Notes: a model not told the origin generated them from the sequence alone. A DNA stretch of 64,000 nucleotides from an uncultured Chromatiaceae bacterium (GCA_945787555.1 CALZJG010000122.1:69674-133673), one strand, 5' to 3'. Positions 26,996 to 37,829 are shown, counted from the first letter of the stretch. Program-made: numbers and translations.

Positions 26996-27041
26996 CCGAC
27001 AACAGAGCGGCGGCGCACAGGCACAGCCGCTCTGTTGTCGG
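26996..27041. terminator. Strong hairpin after the porin gene
   Basis: A perfect 16-bp stem CCGACAACAGAGCGGC/GCCGCTCTGTTGTCGG with a 14-base loop, 15 bases past the porin stop. There is no immediate T-run, but TTTTCC follows a few bases later. It is convergent with sohB and may serve both directions. Confidence 0.75.
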
Positions 27042-27272
27042 GCGTTGATGTTTTCCTATGTGCGCGTGATGAGCGTACGTGCCCCTAGGCCGGTGCAATA
27101 TTGATCAAGTTTCCGTATGCTGCAATCGCTTTGTTTATGTTCACATAGACTGAGGGTTTACATGACAAAGGCAATGACAGCGTGAGCGGTAACGCAAATG
27201 CAGATAGTCGCACCAAGGTAAGACCTGGACGACATATCTGATAGGCGCATCCGTTGATGTTGCGTACGACTA

Positions 27273-28247
27273 CTAGAACGCTGTCTTCTCCTGAGATAAC
27301 CCCAACCGCTCCGCCAGTGAGCGCCGCAGCGGATAACGCAGCGCATACAAATCCGCTTCCTGCGATCGCTTGAGCAAATAATCATCGCTGGTAATTAGCT
27401 CATCCACCAGGTTCAATTCCAGCGCTTGGCTGCCGTGCCAGTATTCGCCGGTGGCAACGCGCGCAAGCTCCAGCTGTGGACGATGTTCGACGAGGAATTG
27501 CTTGAACAGCGCGTGGGTGTCCTCGATTTGTTGCTGCAACTTGGCGCGGCCTTGCTCGGTGTTCTCGCCGAACACGGTGAGGGTGCGCTTGTATTCCCCG
27601 GCGGTGTGCAATTCATAGTCGATGTCGTGTTTCTTGAGCAGGTTATGGAAGTTGGGTATTTCCGCCACCACGCCGATGGAGCCGACGATGGCGAAGGGCG
27701 CGGCGAGGATACGATCGGCGACACAGGCCATCAGATAGCCGCCGCTGGCGGCGACTTGATCCACCGCCACCACCAGCGGGATGCCGGCTTGTTTGATGCG
27801 CACCAATTGCGAGGCGGCCAACCCATAGGACATCACCAACCCGCCCAGGCTTTCCACGCGCACGAACACTTCGTCGTTGGGGGTGGCGACGGTCAGCAAC
27901 GCGGTGACTTCCTCGCGCAAGGCGCGCAATGCCGAGGCGCGCAGATCGCCCTTGAATTCGAGCACGAATACGCGTTGTCGCGATGCCGGGTCGGCCGGCG
28001 CCGGCTGCTTCTCCTTGCGACGGCGGTGCAGATAATGCTTCAGATCATGCTTGGGCAGCATGGCGCGCTGCAAGGCGTCGGCCATGCCTTGATATTTATC
28101 GTTGAGCTTTTTGACTTGCAGAGGTTGACTCGGCGCCTCCTTGCGGCGCAGCAAGCGCGCCGTGGCGGCGATGGCGGCGACGATCAACACCAAGAAAGTC
28201 AAAAACTTGAGGATGAACAAGCCATAGGCGGACCAGAAACTTTCCAT
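27273..28247 (-). CDS. sohB: SohB-like S49 family inner-membrane peptidase
   Basis: A 324-residue inner-membrane protease of the SppA/SohB group. An N-terminal transmembrane helix (LFILKFLTFLVLIVAAIAAT) is followed by a basic linker and the peptidase domain from about 90. The catalytic Ser lies in QVAASGGYLMAC and the Lys in TAGEYKRTLTVFG, the dyad of the S49 family. VFVLEFKGDLRAS begins the domain. The family degrades signal peptides and membrane protein fragments. It is transcribed alone; the downstream porin is convergent. Confidence 0.93.
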   Translation of the reverse strand: MESFWSAYGLFILKFLTFLVLIVAAIAATARLLRRKEAPSQPLQVKKLNDKYQGMADALQRAMLPKHDLKHYLHRRRKEKQPAPADPASRQRVFVLEFKGDLRASALRALREEVTALLTVATPNDEVFVRVESLGGLVMSYGLAASQLVRIKQAGIPLVVAVDQVAASGGYLMACVADRILAAPFAIVGSIGVVAEIPNFHNLLKKHDIDYELHTAGEYKRTLTVFGENTEQGRAKLQQQIEDTHALFKQFLVEHRPQLELARVATGEYWHGSQALELNLVDELITSDDYLLKRSQEADLYALRYPLRRSLAERLGLSQEKTAF

Positions 28248-28360
28248 AACGCTTCCTTGGTTGGCGCTGCACGCTCATGGTAGACCACGAGGCGAAGATG
28301 TAAACAGGGGGAGGAAAAATCCGGCTAGTTTCGCGCTCGGATTGTTGGTTGTGTCGCGCC

Positions 28361-28951
28361 TCAGAATCCCCGCCCCACCGTGCGCGTATCCACCAAGCGG
28401 CCGTTCTCGAATACCAAGATACGCATGAAATGATTGGGGCCGAGGTTATAGGTCCATTCGTCGACGCGCTGCTCGATCAAGCGCCGGGTATGCTCATCGA
28501 TGGAGTACAGGTTTTCCTGCGTGCGACTGTCTGTGAAGAAGGGCTGGCCGCAGCGCTGCAGGACTTCGATTTGGGTGAGTCCGTCGGGCAGCAGATTGAC
28601 GTCGCAACGCGTCGCGGTCTTGCCCTCCAAATAACCGTGTTCGCCGGTGTCGACGTTCACCAAGCGGCCGTTTTCGAAGGTCAGAAGTCGCACGAATTCA
28701 CGCGGGCCGAAATTGTACAACCACAGTTCCCGCGCGGTGGAGATGCGCTGTTCCGCGGCCTCGCCGAAATCGGCGATGAGTTTTTCCGTCCACCTGTCAC
28801 GCCACGCCGGCGTGCCGCAGCGAGCGACCACTTCTGCCTTGGTGTCCCCGACACTCACCAGGCGGTTGCCGCAACGCATCGTCTCCGAGGCCTGGGCCGA
28901 GACACAGATGCCGAGTAGTAGCGCGGCGCAAATGCATAAGGTTCTGGGCAT
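28361..28951 (-). CDS. Tandem DUF2845 exported protein
   Basis: A 196-residue exported protein with a signal peptide (residues 1-22, SAQAS) and two copies of a DUF2845-like unit. The first reads MRCGNRLVSVGDTKAEVVARC with GTPAWRD and ends FVRLLTFENGRLVNVDTGEHG; the second has TRCDVNLLPDGLTQIEVLQR with CGQPFF and ends MRILVFENGRLVDTRTVGRG. Each copy has paired cysteines that may form a disulfide. The function of the family is unknown. It is monocistronic on the minus strand between gatA and sohB. Confidence 0.8.
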   Translation of the reverse strand: MPRTLCICAALLLGICVSAQASETMRCGNRLVSVGDTKAEVVARCGTPAWRDRWTEKLIADFGEAAEQRISTARELWLYNFGPREFVRLLTFENGRLVNVDTGEHGYLEGKTATRCDVNLLPDGLTQIEVLQRCGQPFFTDSRTQENLYSIDEHTRRLIEQRVDEWTYNLGPNHFMRILVFENGRLVDTRTVGRGF

Positions 28952-29111
28952 GGTGAATGCTCCATGCTGGGCTTATCAGCTACGATGGTACTCCTCTGAT
29001 GAATCGGGGCTGAAGCCCGGTGCGGAAAAGGAGGAAAGCTCGCGTGCTAAGCAGCTGGCGCTCGAACAGGGCCTTGCTCAGCTATGCGCCCTCACCCCGA
29101 CGGCTCCGCCT

Positions 29112-29155
29112 CCCTCTCCCTCTCACTACCGCTCCCCCCCGCCCGCGGGAGAGGG
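29112..29155. repeat. Dispersed GC-rich hairpin repeat, copy 1
   Basis: CCCTCTCCC and GGGAGAGGG arms at 29112-29120 and 29147-29155, in a context CTCACCCCGACGG...GCCCGCGGGAGAGGG. This is the layout of small dispersed repeats common in beta- and gammaproteobacterial intergenic DNA. It lies just downstream of gatA. A related sequence is found at 31160-31200. Confidence 0.55.
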
Positions 29156-29238
29156 AATGTGAGAATAAAGAGTGGCTCACTCTGGGTATCGGTTGGGGTA
29201 AGGGCGCTTAGGCGGTTGAGGTCGCTAGAAAAAGGCGG

Positions 29239-30696
29239 CTACTCGAACCCCTGCGGGCGACGCTGATGCCAATCGGTGACGCGCTGATACTGGTGCGCGA
29301 TGTTGAGCAAGCGCGCCTCGTTGAAGTAGTTGCCGATCAATTGCATACCTACCGGACGCCGGTCGACGAAACCCACCGGTACCGACATGCCCGGGAGGCC
29401 GGCCATGTTAACGGCGATGGTGTAGATGTCGGACAGATACATGGTCACCGGGTCGTCGGCTTTTTCGCCCAGGTTGAAGGCGACGGTAGGAGAAGTGGGC
29501 CCCATGATGACATCCACCTGCTCGAAGGCACGCTTGAAGTCGTCGCTAATGAGTTGGCGCAGCTGCTGGGCTTTCAGGTAATAGGCGTCGTAATAACCGG
29601 CGGACAGTACATAAGTGCCGATCATGATGCGGCGCTTCACTTCCGCGCCGAAGCCTTCGCCGCGCGAGCGCTTGTACAAATCGAGTAAATCCTTGGGGCT
29701 TTGGCAGCGATACCCGTAGCGCACGCCGTCGTAGCGCGCCAGATTGGACGAGGCCTCGGCCGGCGCGACCACATAGTAGCTGGGGACGGCCAGCCGGGTG
29801 TTGGGCAGGCTGATCTCCACCACCTCGGCGCCGAGTTTTTTGTATTCGGCGATCGCCGCTTCGATGGCCGCGGCGACCTGGTTATCGAGACCGTCGCCGA
29901 AATATTCCTTGGGCAAACCGATCTTCAAGCCTTGCAGCGAGTCATTCAGGGTGGCCTGGTAGTCGGGCACGGGCTGATCGAGGCTGGTGGAATCGCGGTA
30001 ATCGTAACCCGCCATGGCGCTCAGAAGCAGGGCGCAATCCTCGGCGCTGCGCGCCATCGGGCCGCCTTGGTCGAGGCTGGAGGCGAAGGCGATCATGCCA
30101 TAGCGCGATACCCGCCCGTAGGTCGGTTTCAAACCGGTAATGCCGCACAGCGCGGCCGGTTGGCGGATGGACCCGCCGGTGTCGGTGCCGGTGGCCGCCG
30201 GCGCGAGGCGCGCCGCCACCGCCGCCGCCGACCCGCCCGAGGAACCGCCTGGTACGGCGGCCGTATCCCAGGGGTTCTTCACCGCGCCGTAGAAGCTGGT
30301 TTCGTTGGAGGAACCCATCGCGAACTCATCCATGTTGGTCTTGCCCAGCATGACCAGGCCGGTCTCGTTGCCCTTACTCACCACGGTGGCGTCATAGGGC
30401 GCGATAAAACTGTCCAGCATTTTCGAACCGCAGGTGGTCTTCACCCCCTCGGTGCAAAAAATGTCTTTGTGCGCGATGGGCACGCCGGTGAGCGGCCCGC
30501 CCTGCCCTTGCTGTAACCGCTGGTCCGCGGTCCGGGCCTGCGCCAGAGCGTGTTCGGAGCATACGCTGATGTAGCTGTTGAGGGTCTTATCGAGTTGCGC
30601 GATGCGATCCAAATAGACGCCTGTCAGCTCCACGCTGGAGATTTCCTTGGCGCGCAATTTGGCGGCGAGTTCGGCGACGGTATGGTTGTGCATCAC
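29239..30696 (-). CDS. gatA: Asp/Glu-tRNA amidotransferase subunit A
   Basis: The 485-residue glutaminase/amidase subunit that releases ammonia from glutamine for transamidation of Glu-tRNA-Gln or Asp-tRNA-Asn. The amidase signature is [20 protein letters not shown], followed by [16 protein letters not shown]. The catalytic cis-Ser, Ser and Lys positions fit ([20 protein letters not shown] for the Lys). It follows gatC by 36 bases in one operon. The gatB partner is not next but about 8 kb away on the same strand. Confidence 0.97.
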   Translation of the reverse strand: MMHNHTVAELAAKLRAKEISSVELTGVYLDRIAQLDKTLNSYISVCSEHALAQARTADQRLQQGQGGPLTGVPIAHKDIFCTEGVKTTCGSKMLDSFIAPYDATVVSKGNETGLVMLGKTNMDEFAMGSSNETSFYGAVKNPWDTAAVPGGSSGGSAAAVAARLAPAATGTDTGGSIRQPAALCGITGLKPTYGRVSRYGMIAFASSLDQGGPMARSAEDCALLLSAMAGYDYRDSTSLDQPVPDYQATLNDSLQGLKIGLPKEYFGDGLDNQVAAAIEAAIAEYKKLGAEVVEISLPNTRLAVPSYYVVAPAEASSNLARYDGVRYGYRCQSPKDLLDLYKRSRGEGFGAEVKRRIMIGTYVLSAGYYDAYYLKAQQLRQLISDDFKRAFEQVDVIMGPTSPTVAFNLGEKADDPVTMYLSDIYTIAVNMAGLPGMSVPVGFVDRRPVGMQLIGNYFNEARLLNIAHQYQRVTDWHQRRPQGFE

Positions 30697-30732
30697 TGCT
30701 TATTCCAGATTGGGAATCGGTGGATGAAGGAG

Positions 30733-31020
30733 TTACTCGATAACCTTAGGCACCAGATACAAGCCCGCTTCCACTTGCGGGGCGTTGGCCTGAAAGCGCT
30801 CGCGTTGGTCAAGTTCGGTGACTTCGTCGGTGCGTAGGCGCTGCGCCGCCTCCATGGGATGAGCCATGGGCGCCACGCCGGCGGTATCAACGTTACTCAT
30901 TTGCTCGACCAGGTCGAGGATGTTGGACAGCTCGCGCGCGTACCGCGGGATGTCTTCCTCGCTCACGGCAAGGCGGGCGAGGTGGGCGATCTTTTCGATG
31001 TCGGCTCGGTCCAGGCTCAT
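30733..31020 (-). CDS. gatC: Asp/Glu-tRNA amidotransferase subunit C
   Basis: A 95-residue subunit that stabilises GatA and helps GatB assembly. The start at 31020 ([20 protein letters not shown]) gives the usual family length. Typical features are [20 protein letters not shown] and PMAHPM near the middle and an acidic C-terminus ending LYLVPKVIE. It is the first gene of gatCA and diverges from mreB, which lies 264 bases away. An apparent N-terminal extension upstream is non-coding in look. Confidence 0.95.
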   Translation of the reverse strand: MSLDRADIEKIAHLARLAVSEEDIPRYARELSNILDLVEQMSNVDTAGVAPMAHPMEAAQRLRTDEVTELDQRERFQANAPQVEAGLYLVPKVIE

Positions 31021-31166
31021 GCTCGACGGCGCTCCATGGTGCTGGAAAGAGGCGAAACTTACCACAGTTGCGCCTTGCCCCAAACCCCCCCGGTTGCTAA
31101 AGTACAGCGGATTTTTGACGACCATACCTATTATGGGTGTGGTGTGCACCATGACCGCGACCCTCA

Positions 31167-31200
31167 ACCCCGGCCCTCTCCCGCCCGCGGGAACCGGGGT
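31167..31200. repeat. Dispersed GC-rich hairpin repeat, copy 2
   Basis: ACCCCGG (31167-31173) and CCGGGGT (31194-31200) flank CCCTCTCCCGCCCGCGGGA, similar to the element near 29.1 kb. It is in the gatC-mreB divergent gap, so the two copies flank the gatCA pair. Confidence 0.5.
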
Positions 31201-31275
31201 AATGTGTCGCGATGCGACGTCACCACTTAACGACTACGGATAGCGCGAGCCATCTCCCAGCATCTCAAGGAATAA

Positions 31276-32337
<1,062 letters not shown>

Positions 32338-32419
32338 GGTACGTCGCCGCACCGCACCGTCATGCCGACGCGAGCGCTAAGCGGTATTCGTCACATCGCC
32401 AGACGAACGAGGACAGACC

Positions 32420-33304
32420 ATCAAACCGCTATTCATACAAGGGCCCTCCATCAACACCCGGTTGGTGGTGTTCGTGCTGGTATCCTTGGCGCTGATGACC
32501 GTCGATCATCGCCAGCACCATCTGGAGAGCGTGCGCGCGGGCTTGTCGGTGCTGATATACCCCCTACAGTACGGCCTGAATCTGCCGCTCGCCGCCGGCG
32601 ATTGGATCAACCAGAGTTTCGCCACCCGTGAGACCTTGCGCGAAGAGAACGGAACCCTGCGCGCGCGCCAACTATTGATCGAGGCGCGACTGCAAAAAAT
32701 GTTGGCGCTGGAAACCGAGAACGTCCGCCTACGCGAATTGCTGGATTCCTCTTTTAAGGTCGGTGAACGGGTATTGATCGCCGAGCTGATGGCAGTGGAC
32801 CTCGACCCGTTCTCATCGCAAATTCTCATCAACAGAGGTTCGCGCCATGAGGTCTACGTCGGACAACCGCTCGTGGACGCCCATGGCATGCTCGGCCAGG
32901 TGGTCCATGTCAGTCCCTATACCAGCACCGCCTTGCTCATCACCGATCCCGATCACGCCCTGCCGGTGTGGGTGAACCGCAACGGCTTGCGCGCCATTGT
33001 GGTGGGGGCCGGCGCCAATCGCTTGGAATTGCCGCATTTGCCCACCAATGTCGATATCCGGCCCGGTGATCTCTTGGTGACCTCCGGCCTAGACGGCCGT
33101 TTTCCTTCGGGTTATCCCGTGGCGGTGGTCGAGCACGTGGATATCCAGCCCGGCCAAACCTTCGCTAGTATCACTGCCCGTCCGACCGCACAATTGGAGC
33201 GCAATCGCGAAGTGTTGCTGGTGTGGCCGGCGCAACGCGAGGACGAAGTCCCCGCGGACTGCCCCGAGGGTCCACCCTGCCCACCGGCGGATGCGGAGGG
33301 CTGA
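32420..33304 (+). CDS. mreC: Rod-shape-determining protein MreC (likely ATC start)
   Basis: A bitopic inner-membrane protein linking MreB to the periplasmic elongation enzymes. The frame reads (I/M)KPLFIQGPSINTRLVVFVLV, matching the conserved MreC N-terminus KPxFxxGPS. This puts the first residue at ATC 32420, with GAGGA at 32409-32413, six bases upstream. No ATG, GTG or TTG occurs between the in-frame stop at 32378 and this ATC; the next candidate (TTG 32462) would cut into the transmembrane helix. A coiled coil (about 60-110) and a beta domain with DIRPGDLLVTSGLDGRFPSG follow. Confidence 0.92.
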   Translation: MKPLFIQGPSINTRLVVFVLVSLALMTVDHRQHHLESVRAGLSVLIYPLQYGLNLPLAAGDWINQSFATRETLREENGTLRARQLLIEARLQKMLALETENVRLRELLDSSFKVGERVLIAELMAVDLDPFSSQILINRGSRHEVYVGQPLVDAHGMLGQVVHVSPYTSTALLITDPDHALPVWVNRNGLRAIVVGAGANRLELPHLPTNVDIRPGDLLVTSGLDGRFPSGYPVAVVEHVDIQPGQTFASITARPTAQLERNREVLLVWPAQREDEVPADCPEGPPCPPADAEG

Positions 33305-33307
33305 ACC

Positions 33308-33796
33308 GTGGCCTTGACACGGCATCACGGCGGCTGGGCCATCGTCGCCACTTTGGTCGCGGCATTAATGTTGGTGATTGCCCCCATGCCCGCTTGGGCC
33401 GCACCCTGGCGTCCCGAATGGGCCACCTTGGTGTTGATCTATTGGTGCTTAGCCGCACCCCAACGAGTCGGCGTCGGCGTGGGCTGGATGCTGGGCTTGA
33501 TCTTGGATGTGTTGCGCGGCGCCTTGCTGGGCCAGCATGCCCTGGCGCTGGCCGTGATCGCCTACTTGGTAGCGCAACTCCATCGCCGCATCCGGGTCTT
33601 TCCCCTATGGCAGCAGGCCTTGGGCGTGCTGGTGTTCATCGCCTTGCAACAACTATTGGTGTTATGGGTACAAGGCATTATCGGTCAGCCACGCGGAGGC
33701 TGGAGCTACTGGCTGCCAACACTGGCCAGCGCCTTGCTGTGGCCGTGGTTGTTCCTGGTGTTGCGCGCCGTGCGGCGCCATTTCCGGGTCAGTTGA
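33308..33796 (+). CDS. mreD: Rod-shape-determining protein MreD
   Basis: A 162-residue polytopic inner-membrane protein with about five hydrophobic helices (IVATLVAALMLVIAPMPAWA, LVLIYWCLAAPQRVG and others), typical of MreD. The family pattern WRPEWATLVLIYW and GWMLGLILDVLRGALLGQHA is present. It starts at a GTG three bases after mreC, so it is co-translated. It acts in the elongasome with MreC, PBP2 and RodA. Confidence 0.93.
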   Translation: MALTRHHGGWAIVATLVAALMLVIAPMPAWAAPWRPEWATLVLIYWCLAAPQRVGVGVGWMLGLILDVLRGALLGQHALALAVIAYLVAQLHRRIRVFPLWQQALGVLVFIALQQLLVLWVQGIIGQPRGGWSYWLPTLASALLWPWLFLVLRAVRRHFRVS

Positions 33797-33809
33797 GAGG
33801 ACGCTGAAC

Positions 33810-35666
33810 GTGACTCGACGCACGCCCCTCAAGGATTATTTGTGGGAGAGCCATCTGTTTACATCCCGCGCCGTGGTCGCCTTGGTGTGCGTCACCTTGC
33901 TGTTGTTCGCCGTGGTGGCGCGCTTGGTCTATTTACAAGTCATTAGTCATGAGCATTTCAGCACCCTATCGGAAAACAACCGGGTCAACATCGTGCCCAT
34001 ACCGCCCAATCGGGGTTTGGTCTACGATCGCAATGGCGTGTTGCTGGCCCAGAACATGCCTTCCTTTAGTCTGGAGCTGGTACCCGAGCAAGTTCAGGAC
34101 ATGGAGACCACACTCGCCGAGCTGGCGCAGATGGTCACCATCGATGAGGCGGACTTGCAACGCTTTCGCATCCGCTTGGCGCAAAAACATCCCTTCGAGA
34201 GTATCCCCTTGCGCTTGCGCTTGAGCGACGAGGAAGTCGCGCGTTTCGCCGTCAACCGCCATCGTTATCCCGGGGTGGATATTCAAGCGCGCCTGACCCG
34301 CGATTATCCCTTGGGCATGGCGGTCGCCCATGCCGTGGGCTATGTTGGGCGCATCAACGAAAGCGAATTGCAACAGGTCGATACGTCGAATTATCGCGGC
34401 ACTAATCACATCGGCAAGATCGGCGTGGAGCGTTTCTACGAAGGCATACTCCACGGCGAAGTGGGCTATCAACATGTCGAAACCAACGCCAGCGGCCGCG
34501 TGCTGCGCGTGCTCGAGCAAACCAGCCCCAGACCCGGTTATGATCTGTATCTGAGCTTGGACATGGCCTTGCAGAACGTCGCCGAAGAAGCGCTGGCGCA
34601 GCGGCGCGGCGCGGTGGTGGCGATCTCACCTAAAAGTGGCGAGGTGTTGGCGTTAGTCAGTTTGCCCACCTACGATCCCAACTTATTCGTCAACGGGATC
34701 AGCGCGGCGCAATACCAAGAGTTGCAGAACAGCCCGAATCAGCCGCTCTTCAATCGCGCCCTCAACGGTCAATATCCACCCGGCTCCACGATCAAACCGC
34801 TGGTAGGGCTGGCCGGCTTGGAGTATCAGGAGGTCACGCCCGACAATTCCACCTTCTGTCCGGGTTGGTACAGCTTGCCGGGCAGTCAGCACAGGTTTCG
34901 TGATTGGAAAAGGGGAGGTCACGGTCACACCGATTTACGTACCGCCATCATTCGCTCCTGTGATGTGTACTTTTACAATCTCTCTTTGACACTGGGCATC
35001 GATCGCATACACAAATACCTCAGTCACTTTGGGCTGGGGACGAGGACCGGTATCGATCTGCCGGGCGAACCAACCGGGCTATTACCCTCGCGCGAATGGA
35101 AGCGAGCCACGCGCCGCCAGGCGTGGTTCCCGGGTGAGACGCTCATCGCCGGTATCGGCCAGGGTTATAACCTGACCACGCCGCTGCAATTGGCGCTGGC
35201 CACCGCCACCCTTGCCAATCGCGGCGCCATCATGCGCCCACAAATGCTGCATGCCTCGCGCATGCCGGGGAGTGATACGACGACCGCACAGCAGCCGGTC
35301 GTGGCCGGCCAGGTGCCGGTGGCGTCGCCCGCCAATTGGGACACGGTGATCGGAGCCATGCAAGACGTCGTGCACAGCCCGCGGGGCACCGCCCATGCCA
35401 TTAGCCAGGGTATGACCTACCACATGGCGGGCAAGACCGGCACGGCGCAGGTGTTCGGCATCGCCCAGGATGCGAAATACGAGGCCGAGGAGATTGAGGA
35501 GCGCTTGCGTGATCATGCGTTGTTCGTGGGCTTCGCCCCGCTGGAGGACCCCCAAATCGCCGTGGCGGTGATCGTCGAGAACGGTGGCCACGGCGGCTCG
35601 GTCGCCGCGCCCGTCGCCAAGGCGATCATCGATCGCTACATGGCTGACAAGGCGCCCGCCTTATGA
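33810..35666 (+). CDS. mrdA: Penicillin-binding protein 2 (elongasome transpeptidase)
   Basis: A 618-residue class B PBP that cross-links peptidoglycan during elongation. It has an N-terminal transmembrane helix (VVALVCVTLLLFAVVARLVY) and a dimerisation/pedestal domain. The transpeptidase domain carries the active-site PPGSTIKPL (SxxK), the SCD motif in IIRSCDVYFYN and KTGTAQVFG. It begins with GTG, 13 bases after mreD. Its last four bases overlap the rodA start (ATGA), coupling the two partners. Confidence 0.97.
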   Translation: MTRRTPLKDYLWESHLFTSRAVVALVCVTLLLFAVVARLVYLQVISHEHFSTLSENNRVNIVPIPPNRGLVYDRNGVLLAQNMPSFSLELVPEQVQDMETTLAELAQMVTIDEADLQRFRIRLAQKHPFESIPLRLRLSDEEVARFAVNRHRYPGVDIQARLTRDYPLGMAVAHAVGYVGRINESELQQVDTSNYRGTNHIGKIGVERFYEGILHGEVGYQHVETNASGRVLRVLEQTSPRPGYDLYLSLDMALQNVAEEALAQRRGAVVAISPKSGEVLALVSLPTYDPNLFVNGISAAQYQELQNSPNQPLFNRALNGQYPPGSTIKPLVGLAGLEYQEVTPDNSTFCPGWYSLPGSQHRFRDWKRGGHGHTDLRTAIIRSCDVYFYNLSLTLGIDRIHKYLSHFGLGTRTGIDLPGEPTGLLPSREWKRATRRQAWFPGETLIAGIGQGYNLTTPLQLALATATLANRGAIMRPQMLHASRMPGSDTTTAQQPVVAGQVPVASPANWDTVIGAMQDVVHSPRGTAHAISQGMTYHMAGKTGTAQVFGIAQDAKYEAEEIEERLRDHALFVGFAPLEDPQIAVAVIVENGGHGGSVAAPVAKAIIDRYMADKAPAL

Positions 35667-36793
35667 GCGCCTATCAAGACTTGCGCTGGGGTGATCGCCG
35701 CCTGCGGCGCGGCCCCTGGGTGCGCGGCTTACACTTGGATTTGCCGCTGTTGGCGGGCTTGCTGTTGCTGGCCGCCGTGGGCTTGATCGTGCTCTATAGC
35801 GCCAGCGGCGCCGACATGGGCCGCATCAGCGGACAAGTGATCCGGCTTGCCATCGGCTTTACGGCACTGTTCATCCTCGCGCAGGTCCCGCCGCATTACT
35901 ACGCCCTTTGGACGCCGTGGTTGTACGGTCTAGGGCTGATCTTGCTGCTCACCGTGTTGATTTTGGGCGATGTGGGCAAGGGTGCGCAACGCTGGTTGGA
36001 TTTGGGCGTGGTCCGTTTCCAGCCCTCCGAACTGATGAAAGTCGCCGTGCCCATGATGATCGCCTGGTATGTGGCAGAACATCCCCTGCCACCGGCGCGC
36101 AAGGCCTTGCTGCTGGCGACCTTGATGATCGTCATGCCCACTCTGCTCATCGCCAAACAGCCGGACTTGGGCACGGCGCTGTTGGTGGCCAGCTCGGGGA
36201 TATTCGTGCTGCTGCTGGCGGGGGTGTCGTGGCGTTTGGTGATGGGCGTAATCGCCGCGCTGGGCGCCTTAACGCCGTTGTTGTGGCATTTCTTGCGCGA
36301 TTATCAACGCCAGCGCGTGCTCACTTTTCTCAATCCCGAACAAGATCCCTTGGGCGCCGGCTATCACATCATTCAATCGAAGATCGCCATCGGCTCGGGC
36401 GGTCTGTACGGCAAGGGTTGGCTCAACGGCAGTCAGGCGCACTTGGATTTTCTGCCTGAGCGTTCCACCGACTTTATATTCGCCGTGTTGGCCGAGGAGT
36501 TCGGCTTGATCGGAATACTGTTGCTGTTGGCCTTATATTTATTCATCATCGTGCGCGGTTTGTACATCGCCAGCCAGGCGCAGAATTCCTTCAATCGATT
36601 ATTGGCGGGGAGTTTGGTGTTGACGTTTTTCGTCTATGTGTTCGTCAACATCGGCATGGTCACGGGCTTGTTGCCGGTAGTGGGCGTGCCCTTACCGCTG
36701 ATCAGTTATGGCGGCACATCTTTGGTGACCATGATGGCCGCTTTCGGTATCCTGATGTCCATACACACTCATCGTAAGTTGTTATCCAGTTGA
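35663..36793 (+). CDS. rodA: RodA peptidoglycan glycosyltransferase (SEDS)
   Basis: A 376-residue SEDS-family polymerase with about ten membrane helices that works with PBP2 in lateral wall growth. Family motifs include GAQRWLDLGVVRFQPSELMK, a long loop with LTFLNPEQDPLGAGYHIIQS, and FIFAVLAEEFGLIG followed by PLPLISYGGTSLV near the C-terminus. The start overlaps the mrdA stop. The next gene, mltB, starts 11 bases after its stop. Confidence 0.97.
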   Translation: MSAYQDLRWGDRRLRRGPWVRGLHLDLPLLAGLLLLAAVGLIVLYSASGADMGRISGQVIRLAIGFTALFILAQVPPHYYALWTPWLYGLGLILLLTVLILGDVGKGAQRWLDLGVVRFQPSELMKVAVPMMIAWYVAEHPLPPARKALLLATLMIVMPTLLIAKQPDLGTALLVASSGIFVLLLAGVSWRLVMGVIAALGALTPLLWHFLRDYQRQRVLTFLNPEQDPLGAGYHIIQSKIAIGSGGLYGKGWLNGSQAHLDFLPERSTDFIFAVLAEEFGLIGILLLLALYLFIIVRGLYIASQAQNSFNRLLAGSLVLTFFVYVFVNIGMVTGLLPVVGVPLPLISYGGTSLVTMMAAFGILMSIHTHRKLLSS

Positions 36794-36804
36794 GGCAGAT
36801 AACC

Positions 36805-37815
36805 ATGAAGTACGGCCCGATTGCCACGGTAGTGGCTTTGTCTCTGAACATGGGCTGCGCAAGCCTGCCCGTGGGCGCCACCGATCTTACCCAGCGCCAG
36901 GATGTGCGCGGCTTTATCGACGAGATGAGCGCACGCCATCAATTCAAGAACGAGGACCTCACGGCGTGGTTCCAGGCAACACGCCTACGTGAGGACATCA
37001 TCAAGGTCATCAGTCGGCCCGCCGAAAGCAAGCCTTGGTATGACTATCGCCCCATCTTCCTGCAACGCTCGCGCATCAAAGGCGGCGCAACGTTCTGGAA
37101 AGAGAACGCCGCGACCTTGGCGCGTGCCGAGGAGGTGAGCGGCGTGCCGGCGCACATCATCGTCGCCATCCTCGGCGTGGAAACTCGCTACGGCGGCCAC
37201 ACGGGCGGCTATCGGGTCATGGATGCGCTGTCGACCTTGGCCTTCGACTATCCGCCGCGCAGCAAATTCTTCCGTAGCGAACTAGAACAATATTTATTAC
37301 TCGCCCGCGAGGAAGGCATCCATCCCTTGGAGATCAAGGGTTCCTATGCCGGAGCCATGGGGCAGGCGCAATTCATTTCCAGCAGCTACCGGCATTACGC
37401 CGTAGACTTCGACGGCGACGGTAAGCGCGATTTGTGGGACAATAACGCCGACGCCATCGGCAGCATCGCCAATTATCTGCAAGTGCACGGCTGGGAGCCC
37501 GGCGCGCCCATCGCCGCGCCGGCCGCCACCCACGGCGTGGACACCTCCGGCTTGGTGGCGAAGGGACTCAAGCCCGCCCTCAAGGTGGCGGAGATCAAAA
37601 AGAGCGGTATTGAATTCGACGCCGCGCTGGCCGACGAAGCGCCGGCCACGCTAATCGAGCTAGAACAAAAGAACGGTCCTGAATATTGGGTCGGCTTGCA
37701 GAATTTCTATGTGATCACGCGCTACAACCACAGCGCCTTGTACGCCATGGCGGTGTATCAACTGGCGGAAGAAATCCGCACGTTGCGTGCCGCGCAATTG
37801 GCGCACGGCGACTGA
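36805..37815 (+). CDS. mltB: Lytic murein transglycosylase B
   Basis: A 336-residue exported murein transglycosylase that cuts glycan strands to 1,6-anhydro products. The start at 36805 is preceded by GAGG. The N-terminal hydrophobic stretch with NMGCASLPVG could be a lipobox. The catalytic Glu is in VAILGVETRYGGHTG, followed by the family motifs SYAGAMGQAQFISSSYRHYA and DFDGDGKRDLWDN. The C-terminal VGLQNFYVITRYNHSALYAM is conserved. It is part of the shape/wall gene run between rodA and rlpA. Confidence 0.95.
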   Translation: MKYGPIATVVALSLNMGCASLPVGATDLTQRQDVRGFIDEMSARHQFKNEDLTAWFQATRLREDIIKVISRPAESKPWYDYRPIFLQRSRIKGGATFWKENAATLARAEEVSGVPAHIIVAILGVETRYGGHTGGYRVMDALSTLAFDYPPRSKFFRSELEQYLLLAREEGIHPLEIKGSYAGAMGQAQFISSSYRHYAVDFDGDGKRDLWDNNADAIGSIANYLQVHGWEPGAPIAAPAATHGVDTSGLVAKGLKPALKVAEIKKSGIEFDAALADEAPATLIELEQKNGPEYWVGLQNFYVITRYNHSALYAMAVYQLAEEIRTLRAAQLAHGD

Positions 37816-37829
37816 GTGGGATTAATGGA

